From Zea mays (Eukaryota > Streptophyta > Magnoliopsida > Poales > Poaceae), in assembly GCF_902167145.1 (NCBI RefSeq), contig NW_023366834.1, forward strand, positions 1-64,000: a DNA stretch of 64,000 nucleotides, read 5' to 3'. The translations under genes and the position numbers were made by a program. How positions within the stretch are numbered: the first letter of the stretch is position 1; every line of letters begins with the position of its first letter. The notes under the pieces are model-generated. The model was not told the DNA's origin. It did no database searches and saw only the letters and a program-made list of their open reading frames with translations. Shown piece by piece: positions 28,633-35,660 of the stretch.

Positions 28633-28673
28633 GACCATTTCTTGGTCAAAAATTAGATGACATTCCTGATCTC
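28633..28673. other. patchwork filler DNA at the inner edge of the 3' LTR
   Basis: Bases 28633-28653 equal the 21 bp of knob DNA that follow the right LTR (35256-35276). Bases 28653-28673 equal 29528-29548 inside the antisense coding exon. After 28673 the sequence is ordinary internal element DNA. Two short templated segments with a 1-bp overlap, placed where a polypurine tract should be, look like filler copied during break repair by template switching. This is inference; a chimera formed during reverse transcription, or an assembly error, is also possible. Confidence 0.75.
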
Positions 28674-28868
28674 CTCTTCGGATACAAACCTGGAGCACTC
28701 CTCTTCGGAGGCATTGATGATGAAAAATTAGATTGTATTCGAGATCAGACTGGAGCCAAAATTATCGGTACTCTGTCAAAGAGTATCGGCTTTCCGAAGC
28801 TGGAAGCAGACATCAGCCGTTACCGACGACAACATATCGTTGGTAGTTTATTTTATTCCAATTTCAAG
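28674..28868 (+). pseudogene. antisense ORF of Tat element, 5'-truncated exon
   Basis: An open frame on the + strand, opposite to pol, encoding LFGYKPGALLFGGIDDEKLD through to QHIVGSLFYSNFK. The start codon and earlier exons are absent: the frame runs upstream only into filler and LTR sequence. The exon ends at AAG followed by GTGAAC. A GT...AG intron of 74 bp (28869-28942) would join it in phase 0 to the next exon, giving NFK then SMLLSKALK. The function of antisense ORF proteins of Tat elements is unknown. The truncation coincides with the patchwork junction, so the gene is probably not functional. Confidence 0.55.
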
Positions 28869-28942
28869 GTGAACTACTTTTCCCTTGACTTCTACTATTT
28901 CTAATAACGGAGACATGCCGGACGAAGGTTATTTTTGTGCAG

Positions 28943-29641
28943 AGTATGCTGTTGAGCAAGGCCTTGAAAATGCAGCAAGATTTTGAAGACAAAAAGCACG
29001 AAGCTATAATTGAGAGTTTGGAAAACAGAATAAAGGAGCAATCAGATGCTATGGAGAAAAAGAACTTTGAGCTCCATGCAACCGAAGGCTTATTGGCGGA
29101 AGCCGAAGCAAAAATAACAGAATTGAACACAAAGCTTCTCCGTCAATCTGAGCAGTTCGAACGAGAAAAGCAAGATCTTAATGCAAAAATTGAAGCCGAA
29201 GCTCAACAAAATTCGGATTTGAGAAAACTATTGATAAGCCTTCAAGAAAAATGTTTGGAATTTAGCAACAAATGCATTCAACGATTAAGAAAAATTTTCT
29301 ACTCAATTGGAGCCAGTAGTGAAAAATTCACCCCCTCAGCTGAAGATCTACCGAAGACCTTTGACCATATTGAGGGTGAGATTGACGAGCTCGACGAAGT
29401 CATAGCTGGGCATGGTGATTTCTGTGCCTGGGTGGCTTCTCGAGGCACTGTCGCAGCCTTCCTAAAAGCTGGCTGCGATCACGGAAAAATTGTCAATAGA
29501 CCGAATTTCACTTTATCACCATCAATCTTAGATGACATTCCTGATCTCGCCCGAAGTATCTCGAATAGGTTTGTAAAAATGATATGGACAAAAGGTGGGC
29601 GAGAAAAGGCTGGGGACGAAGCTCGGAGTCATCTCGAACCA
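28943..29641 (+). CDS. antisense ORF of Tat element, main exon (coiled coil)
   Basis: A 699-bp open exon encoding SMLLSKALKMQQDFEDKKHE and so on, on the strand opposite pol. The first ~110 residues are rich in K, E, Q and L with heptad-like spacing (for example KNFELHATEGLLAEAEAKIT), typical of a coiled coil. The remainder is a globular-looking segment ending KAGDEARSHLEP. The upstream acceptor TTTTTGTGCAG (to 28942) and downstream donor CCA|GTAAGA (29641/29642) support an exon. There is no known enzymatic motif. Similar coiled-coil proteins encoded antisense behind pol are reported for Tat retrotransposons, and a structural or regulatory role is only conjecture. With the 5' exon damaged, expression would need an internal start such as the ATG at 28946. 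Confidence 0.6.
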
Positions 29642-29714
29642 GTAAGAAATCATACCTTGCGCTTACCTCTTCCTTGAAGCTTGACTTTGACTTACAACAA
29701 CCTTATTCATGTAG

Positions 29715-29741
29715 GATGACGAAGCCGAAACTGATGACTGA
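29715..29741 (+). CDS. antisense ORF of Tat element, putative last exon
   Basis: If GTAAGA at 29642 is a donor and CATGTAG ending at 29714 an acceptor, a 73-bp intron is removed in phase 0. Translation then continues as DDEAETDD and stops at TGA (29739-29741). An acidic tail would be a sensible C-terminus. Without splicing the frame instead reads VRNHTLRLPLP and stops at 29677. Splicing is inferred from sequence only. Confidence 0.45.
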   Translation, partial: DDEAETDD

Positions 29742-30182
29742 AAAATGACGCCGAAGCTGAAGCTCCTTGAAGATTAAATAGTGCACTGTAGACAGTACTT
29801 GAGAAACTTTTGAGATAACTTTGTAAATGTAACTAAAACTTGTCTTTAATGTATTCTGTTCATACCTTGTAATATGTTCTTACCCTTCCATTGATGTATG
29901 AGAAGTGCTTTGTTGTGGATGAAATTTCGTTTTTTGAGCCGAGGGCGAAAAAACACCTTCCCTTCTTTTCATACACAGCAAAGCATTCCCCTTCTTTCCG
30001 AAGCTCTCCCTTTTTGTAGACGAAGCTCTCCCTTATGCTATGATAATGATTATCCTACATATGCCTGGATGAATGCTTATGAATGCAAATGCTATGATGT
30101 AATGTGATGTGCAAATGAATGTTCAAACGTGTATCCGAAGCCATACTCATAGCCACTATTTCTTTAAAAACAATCACACCTC
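29742..30182. other. non-coding internal region of the gypsy element
   Basis: This 441-bp stretch lies between the antisense gene and the 80-bp tandem repeat. It is AT-rich with scattered CCGAAG/CTTCGG words that are common throughout the element. A TGTAA-rich stretch at 29820-29885 (TTTGTAAATGTAAC, CTTGTAATATG) could serve as the 3'-end signal of the antisense transcript. No convincing coding frame was seen. Confidence 0.5.
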
Positions 30183-30475
30183 AGCTCTGCATTCCCTTGG
30201 GAACGACTTTGGAGCTTCTTCGCCTTTACTTTTGGCGGAATCAGCGTTGACTTTTCACTGTAAGCTCTGCATTCCCTTAGGAACGACTTTGGAGCTTCTT
30301 CGCCTTTACTTTTGGCGGAATCAGCGTTGACTTTTCGCTGTAAGCTCTGCATTCCCTTAGGAACGACTTTGGAGCTTCTTCGCCTTTACTTTCGGCGGAA
30401 TCAGCGTTAACTTTTCGCTGTAAGCTCTGCATTCCCTTAGGAACGACTTTGGAGCTTCTTCGCCTTTACTTTTTG
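30183..30475. repeat. 80-bp tandem repeat inside the gypsy element, about 3.6 copies
   Basis: AGCTCTGCATTCCCTT starts at 30183, 30263, 30343 and 30423, an exact period of 80 bp. Copies contain GGAACGACTTTGGAGC and TTGGCGGAATCAGCGTT and differ at only a few sites. The last copy breaks off in TTTACTTTTTGGCAC. The array sits between pol and the antisense gene. Minisatellites in this untranslated region are common in Tat elements and often vary in copy number between family members. Confidence 0.92.
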
Positions 30476-30654
30476 GCACTCGATGGTGCGTTCTCAGCTT
30501 TTACATTTACAATTTTGGGGGATTTTTCTCTTATAGAACTAAAAAAAAGGAAATTACATGTGACGGCCCCATTAAAAACCTTTCTCCCCCTTCAGAAAAG
30601 AAAAGGGTGCCATAAAAGAAAAATAAAATAAAAAATATGAAAAATTACATCGAG
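30476..30654. other. pol 3' untranslated stretch with internal purine tract
   Basis: Non-coding DNA between the pol stop codon and the 80-bp repeat. On the - strand bases 30579-30592 read AAGGGGGAGAAAGG, a good polypurine tract, but no LTR follows it. It may be an internal or former polypurine tract. It matters because the normal tract beside the 3' LTR is absent in this copy. Confidence 0.5.
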
Positions 30655-33600
30655 TTATACATAATATCGCCGAAGCTCATCCGCATTCCAAGATCTAGGA
30701 ATGTCATTGCCGTCCATATCCTTCAATCTGTATGAACCAGGTCTTGACGAAGATGCTACTAAGAAAGGTCCATCCCATTTCAACTGCAACTTGCCCACTG
30801 TTTCTGGGTTGGCCACTCTCCGAAGCACCAAGTGTCCTGGCTCAATGTTCTTTAGGCGAACCTTTCTATCTCGCCACTTGATTGTTTTGGCTTGATATTT
30901 ATTGATGTTCTCCACAGCTTGCAGCCTGATCCCTTCTAAAGCATCTTTTTCCACAGAACAAGCAGCTTCGGAACCTGATTCTGCCGAAGCTACTACTCTT
31001 ATTGATCCGGTTTTAGCTTCCTCCGGAGTTATTGCTTCGTCACCGAATAATAACTTGAATGGAGTAAAGCCTGTAGACCTTGATGTAGTTGTATTGTGGC
31101 TCCACACCACTTTGGTTAACTGATCTGGCCACTTTCCCTTAGGTTGATTGAAGATTAACTTCATTATTCCTGTCATAATAATGCCATTGGCTCTTTCAAC
31201 AAGTCCGTTTGATTCCGGATGCCTGACTGATGCAAAATGGATCTTCGTACCAATTTGATCACAAAAATCCCTGAAAGCTTCGGAGTCAAACTGTGTTCCA
31301 TTATCCACAGTAATAGCCTTTGGTACCCCGAAACGACAAACAATATTCTGCCAGAAAAACTTTTGAACGGTGGCCGAAGTTATTGTGGCTAAAGGCTTTG
31401 CCTCAATCCATTTAGAAAAATATTCCACCGCAACTATAACATATCTTAGGTTCCCTTGGGCCGGTGGTAACGGACCTAACAAGTCAAGGCCCCACCTTTG
31501 TAATGGCCATATGGGTTGTATGAGTTGTGTTAAGGACGAAGGTTGTTTTTGATCTCTTGCACATTTCTGACAACCTTCGCACTTTTGAACTAATTCCGCT
31601 GCGTCCGAGGCTGCCTTCGGCCAATAAAACCCCTGACGGAAAACCTTTCCAAGTAACGGCCTAGATCCAATGTGAGATCCACACAGGCCTGCATGTATTT
31701 CTTTCATCAACTCTATGCCTTCGGCTCTAGATAAACACTTGAGTAGCGGAGAACAAACTCCATGTTTGTACAACTCCCCTTCTATCATGACATATGGACG
31801 AGCTCTTGCCTCTATCCTCCTATTATAAGCTTCGTCATCTGAAAGAAATTTACCCTGTAGGTAAGAGATGATCTCAGTTCTCCAATCTTCACTATAAACA
31901 GGAGATATATTGAGGACTGCTCTTTCAAGAAGTTCCACCGAAGGTGCTTTTATTGTTTCGAAGAACACATCCGAAGGTAAGGGCAGCCCTTGTGCCGCTG
32001 ATTTAGCTAGCAAATCGGCATGCTCATTTTGTCCTCGAGGGATATTTTTAACAGAAAATCCTTCGAAGGAAGCTTCAACTCTTCGGACCATGTCCAGATA
32101 TTTTTCAAGCTTCGGATCTTTAGCCTTACAACTCTTGTCAATATGACCCGAAACAACTTGAGAATCAGTTTTAAGTATGGCCCTTCTGATTCCCATTGCT
32201 TTTAGCTTCCGAAGCCCCAGAAGCAAGGCTTCGTACTCAGCGATGTTATTTGTGCAACTAAAATCAAGCTTTGCCGCATAGCAAGTTTTAACTTTGGAGG
32301 GTGAAACCAACACAGCAGCTGCTCCTGCTCCGAAGGTTCCCCAAGACCCATCGCAAAACACTATCCATGCTTCAGCATCTTTATTTGTTTCTTCCTCCTG
32401 AGCCCCTGGCGTCCAGTCAGCAATGAAATCCGCTAACGCCTGAGACTGAATCGAAGATCTATGAACATATTCAATACAGAATTCGTTGAGCTCTGCAGCC
32501 CATTTTCCAATCCTTCCAGTAGCTTCTCTATTTCTCATAATATCCTTCAACGACTGTGAAGAAGGAACAACAATATTATATGCTTGAAAGTAATGCCGAA
32601 GCTTCCTGGATGCCATCAAAACAGCATACAACACCTTCTCCAATTCTGTATAGTTTTTCTTTGATATACTAAGAACTTCAAATACAAAATACACTGGGAC
32701 CTGCTTTTTAACTTGGCCATCAAGCTTCTCCTGGACAAGTGCTGCACTCACCGCTGAGTGCGAAGCTGCCACATATAATAACAAAGGAGCCCCTGGCGTT
32801 GGTGGAGTTAATGTTGTTAACTCTATCAGATATTGTTTCAATTCCTCGAAGGCTCTTTGTTGGCTTGGTCCCCATTGAAAGACTTCGGCTGATTTCAGCA
32901 CTTCGAAGAATGGTAAGTTTCTCTCCGCTGATCTGGATATGAACCTATTGAGAGATGCCAACCTTCCTGTCAATCTTTGAGCCCCCTTTTTTGTAGTTGG
33001 TGGCTCCATCCGAAGTATAGCTTCAATTTTACTTGGATTAGCTTCGATTCCCTTTGTTGAAACCAAACATCCAAGAAATTTCCCTTTCTTTACTCCAAAA
33101 ACACATTTTTCTGGATTCAATTTTAAGCCAGCTTGTCTGAATTTAGCGAAGGTCTCCTGCAAATCAGCAATATGATTCTCCTGTTTCGTGCTTTTTACAA
33201 TGATGTCATCAACATAAGTTAGCACATTTCTACCTATCTGAGACTGGAGAACTCTCGCAGTCATTCTGCTAAAACTTCCTCCAGCGTTTTGGAGCCCCTC
33301 AGGCATCCGAAGATAGCAATACGTGCCACTTGGAGTTATGAAGCTAGTCTTCGGCTCATCTTCCTTTTTCATCCAGATTTGATGGTAGCCTGAATAACAG
33401 TCTAACAGACTCATGAGTTCTGAAGAAGCTGCTGCATCAACTAAAGAGTCTATCCTTGGCAATGGGAATTCATCCTTCGGACAAGCCTTGTTAAGATCTG
33501 TAAAATCGATACACATTCGCCACTTGCCATTTGCCTTTTTTACCATAACAGTGTTAGCTAGCCATTCTGGATACTTTACTTCTCTGATAACTCCTGCACT

Positions 33601-34608
33601 GAGGAGTCTCTTGACTTCATTACGAGCACCTTCGGCTTTATCATCTGACATTTTCCGAAGCCTCTGCTTTCTGGGTCTGAAAGATGGATCAACATTGAGC
33701 GAGTGCTCAATAACATCCCTATTAACTCCGCAAAGATCATTGGCTGACCATGCAAAAACATCTTTGTTGTTGAACAAAAACCTTATCAAGGTTTTCTCTT
33801 GTTCTTCGGATAACTGAGAGCCCAACAGCACCTTCTGCTCTGCTATGTCCTCACATAAGAGCATGGGCTTCGGCTGATCTGCTGAAGCTGCTTTCTCCCT
33901 TCTGAATTTGTATTGTTCACAAGCTTCAGCTCCATCTATGTTATGAATTGCTTTTGAGTCAGTCCAGTTTCCTTCGGCCCTTCTGGCGGCTTCCTGACTT
34001 CCATGGATAGCGATGGGTCCTTGATCCGAAGGTATCTTCATGCAGAGATAAGCAGGATGAAGAATTGCTTCGAAAGCATTGAGGGTGCCACGACCAATGA
34101 TTGCATTGTAAGGATATTCCATGTCAACAATGTCAAACACAATTTGCTCAGTTCTGGTGTTGTTGATGAACCCGAAGGTCACTGGCATGGTGATCTTGCC
34201 CAGTGCTACAATTTGTCTTCCTCCGAAGCCACAGAGAGGATGTGTAGCATCATGAATCTTATCTTCTGGCTCTTGCATTTGTCTGAAGGCCTTAGCAAAT
34301 ATGATATCAGATGCACTACCTGTGTCAACCAAGACATTGTGGACCAGAAATCCTTTGATAACACAAGAGATAACCATGGCATCATTGTGTGAGTAATCCT
34401 TGAGCTGAAGATCCTCTTGGGAGAAGGTAATGGGAATGTGAGACCATTTTGACTTGATGAAGGGTCCCTGCACCCCAACATGCTGTACCCTTCTCTGTGC
34501 CTCTTTTTTCTGCTTCTTATTGGCTGGCTCTGAGGACGAACCACCTGTAATCGGGAGCACTAGCTTCGGGTCCGAAGCAGCTCCAGCTCGATCATTGAAC
34601 GAAGCCAT
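30655..34608 (-). CDS. pol: Tat-clade gypsy Pol polyprotein (PR-RT-RNH-aRNH-INT)
   Basis: An uninterrupted frame. The first ATG outside the LTR is at 34608 (1,317 residues); an in-frame ATG within the LTR at 34671 would add 21 residues. Numbered from 34671: basic linker (~50-70); aspartic protease DTGSA (116-120); reverse transcriptase with YVDD (486-489); degenerate Ty3-type RNase H reading YVAAS where YIDAS is usual (~633); archaeal-type RNase H with CDGS (D774), E812 and KTDSQ (D835); integrase zinc finger H993, H1000, C1031, C1034; DDE residues D1063, D1123, E1159; and a C-terminus ending NADELRRYYV, without a chromodomain. The enzymes would copy and insert the element from cytoplasmic particles into nuclear DNA. 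The gag domain and CCHC knuckle normally at the N-terminus are missing. In RT the usual MPFGL reads MPEGL (~457), which may harm activity. Confidence 0.93.
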   Translation of the reverse strand: MASFNDRAGAASDPKLVLPITGGSSSEPANKKQKKEAQRRVQHVGVQGPFIKSKWSHIPITFSQEDLQLKDYSHNDAMVISCVIKGFLVHNVLVDTGSASDIIFAKAFRQMQEPEDKIHDATHPLCGFGGRQIVALGKITMPVTFGFINNTRTEQIVFDIVDMEYPYNAIIGRGTLNAFEAILHPAYLCMKIPSDQGPIAIHGSQEAARRAEGNWTDSKAIHNIDGAEACEQYKFRREKAASADQPKPMLLCEDIAEQKVLLGSQLSEEQEKTLIRFLFNNKDVFAWSANDLCGVNRDVIEHSLNVDPSFRPRKQRLRKMSDDKAEGARNEVKRLLSAGVIREVKYPEWLANTVMVKKANGKWRMCIDFTDLNKACPKDEFPLPRIDSLVDAAASSELMSLLDCYSGYHQIWMKKEDEPKTSFITPSGTYCYLRMPEGLQNAGGSFSRMTARVLQSQIGRNVLTYVDDIIVKSTKQENHIADLQETFAKFRQAGLKLNPEKCVFGVKKGKFLGCLVSTKGIEANPSKIEAILRMEPPTTKKGAQRLTGRLASLNRFISRSAERNLPFFEVLKSAEVFQWGPSQQRAFEELKQYLIELTTLTPPTPGAPLLLYVAASHSAVSAALVQEKLDGQVKKQVPVYFVFEVLSISKKNYTELEKVLYAVLMASRKLRHYFQAYNIVVPSSQSLKDIMRNREATGRIGKWAAELNEFCIEYVHRSSIQSQALADFIADWTPGAQEEETNKDAEAWIVFCDGSWGTFGAGAAAVLVSPSKVKTCYAAKLDFSCTNNIAEYEALLLGLRKLKAMGIRRAILKTDSQVVSGHIDKSCKAKDPKLEKYLDMVRRVEASFEGFSVKNIPRGQNEHADLLAKSAAQGLPLPSDVFFETIKAPSVELLERAVLNISPVYSEDWRTEIISYLQGKFLSDDEAYNRRIEARARPYVMIEGELYKHGVCSPLLKCLSRAEGIELMKEIHAGLCGSHIGSRPLLGKVFRQGFYWPKAASDAAELVQKCEGCQKCARDQKQPSSLTQLIQPIWPLQRWGLDLLGPLPPAQGNLRYVIVAVEYFSKWIEAKPLATITSATVQKFFWQNIVCRFGVPKAITVDNGTQFDSEAFRDFCDQIGTKIHFASVRHPESNGLVERANGIIMTGIMKLIFNQPKGKWPDQLTKVVWSHNTTTSRSTGFTPFKLLFGDEAITPEEAKTGSIRVVASAESGSEAACSVEKDALEGIRLQAVENINKYQAKTIKWRDRKVRLKNIEPGHLVLRRVANPETVGKLQLKWDGPFLVASSSRPGSYRLKDMDGNDIPRSWNADELRRYYV

Positions 34609-34633
34609 CAGCTCAAAAAGTGGAAGTGAGTTC

Positions 34634-34650
34634 ACCGGAGGTGGGCGCCA
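34634..34650 (-). other. primer-binding site of the gypsy element
   Basis: On the - strand, one base after the CA end of the 5' LTR, the sequence reads TGGCGCCCACCTCCGGT. A TGG start complementary to the CCA end of a tRNA, right beside the LTR, is the expected primer site. TGGCGCC... sites are common in plant gypsy elements. Only about 42 bp separate the LTR from the pol ATG, so the usual leader and gag are gone. Confidence 0.8.
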
Positions 34651-34651
34651 A

Positions 34652-35255
34652 TGTTGGAGACTTGCTCTCAAATGCTATGAATTAAGAACAAGGCAACATA
34701 AAATGTTAAATAACAATGCCCTTCGTCCACCGAAACATTATCTCCAGAAGGATCTAATGAACTTCGGACGAAGGTCACGAATATGATATTACAAAGGTTT
34801 CACCTTCGTAATTAAATTTATAAAGGTAATATAAAGTGAGGTTGGAACATGAAGCATTGCATATAAATATCTTGAAAACAAACGATGTCATTCATATGTC
34901 CTATTATATGAATTTAAGATGTTTGAATACAAAGATTAAATACATCTATACCTTTGCCTTGACAAGCAATCCGAGTAATGCGTTAGTGATCACAGGAATC
35001 TTGTGAACAGTAAGGGAATACTGTTCACTATTTATAGGCACAGGACACAGCCTGTGAGGAATTACAATTATGCCCCTCATAGAACTTTACAACATTGACT
35101 CAGATCTTTATGGACTAGAAGGTCATTCCATCTTTAAGTCGGTTTCCAATACCGAAGCTTCATGAAGAAGAACCTTCGGTCATCTTATACAAACAGCTTC
35201 AGCCGAAAACCGCTTCTTCCTAGAAGACCTTCGGCGACGAAGCATAGGCCCAACA
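34652..35255 (-). repeat. 5' LTR of the gypsy element (right copy)
   Basis: A 604-bp LTR, TG...CA, with one mismatch to the left copy (G at 34770). It is the transcription-initiating copy because the primer site and pol lie to its left on the - strand. It is followed by the target-site duplication at 35256-35260 and uninterrupted knob sequence. Confidence 0.95.
35028..35036 (-). promoter_or_regulatory. TATA box in the gypsy 5' LTR
   Basis: The - strand reads GCCTATAAATAGTG around this position, a strong plant TATA element, pointing toward pol. Transcription would start about 30 bp further left. The direct repeats GAACAGTAAGGGAATACTGTTC beside it form a short inverted repeat (GAACAGTA/TACTGTTC) upstream of the TATA box. 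Confidence 0.75.
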
Positions 35256-35260
35256 GACCA
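35256..35260. repeat. target-site duplication GACCA, right
   Basis: Matches 28024-28028 and is followed by TTTCTTGGTC, which restores the knob palindrome GACCATTTCTTGGTC. Confidence 0.95.
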
Positions 35261-35585
35261 TTTCTTGGTCAAAAATCCGTACGTGTTAGCCTTTTGTATT
35301 TTTGAAAATGGTCATTCATGGCTATTTTCGACAAAAATGGGGGTTGTGTGGCCATTGATCATCGACCAGACGCTCATACACCTCACCCCACATATGTTTC
35401 CTTGCCATAGATCACATTCTTGGATTTCTGGTGGAGACCATTTCTTGGTTAAAAACTCGTACGTGTTAGCCTTCGGTATTATTGAAAATGGTCGTTCATG
35501 GCTATTTTCGACAAAAATGGGGGTTGTGTGGCCATTGATCATCGACCAGAGGCTCGTACACCTCACCCCACATATGTTTCCTTGC

Positions 35586-35660
35586 CGAAAATAGCCATGA
35601 GCGACCATTTTCAAAAATATTAGAGGCTAACACCTACGGATTTTAGACCAAGAAATGGTC
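35586..35660 (-). repeat. 75-bp inverted knob island with microhomology at both ends
   Basis: Within F monomers, TTTCCTTGCC runs into R sequence GAAAATAGCCATGAGCGACC, which ends ACCAAGAAATGGTC and returns to F as GCTCATGG. The left junction shares TTGCC and the right junction shares AAATGGTC with the flanking orientation. The right edge coincides with the start of the ~3.29-kb duplicated unit. Confidence 0.85.

Larger units (their letters stand above)
28029..35255 (-). mobile_element. Ty3/gypsy LTR retrotransposon, Tat clade, gag-less
   Basis: A 7,227-bp element bounded by 604-bp TG...CA LTRs and GACCA target-site duplications. Read on the - strand, the order is 5' LTR (34652-35255), primer site, PR-RT-RNH-aRNH-INT polyprotein (34608-30655), an ~80-bp tandem repeat, an antisense (+ strand) coding region, then the 3' LTR (28029-28632). 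The second, archaeal-type RNase H and the antisense ORF behind pol are traits of the plant Tat lineage (relatives of Grande, RIRE2, cinful-zeon). No gag or zinc knuckle is present, and the polypurine tract expected at the inner edge of the 3' LTR is missing. The LTRs differ at one base (28147 A, 34770 G), so the insertion is recent unless the LTRs were homogenised by repair. I cannot assign a maize family name with certainty. Confidence 0.93.

Noticed and set aside
34609..34671. Upstream in-frame ATG at 34671 as the true pol start
   Set aside because: It lies inside the 5' LTR and its frame translates the primer-binding site. The ATG at 34608 is the first after the primer site and is preferred, though use of the upstream ATG cannot be excluded.
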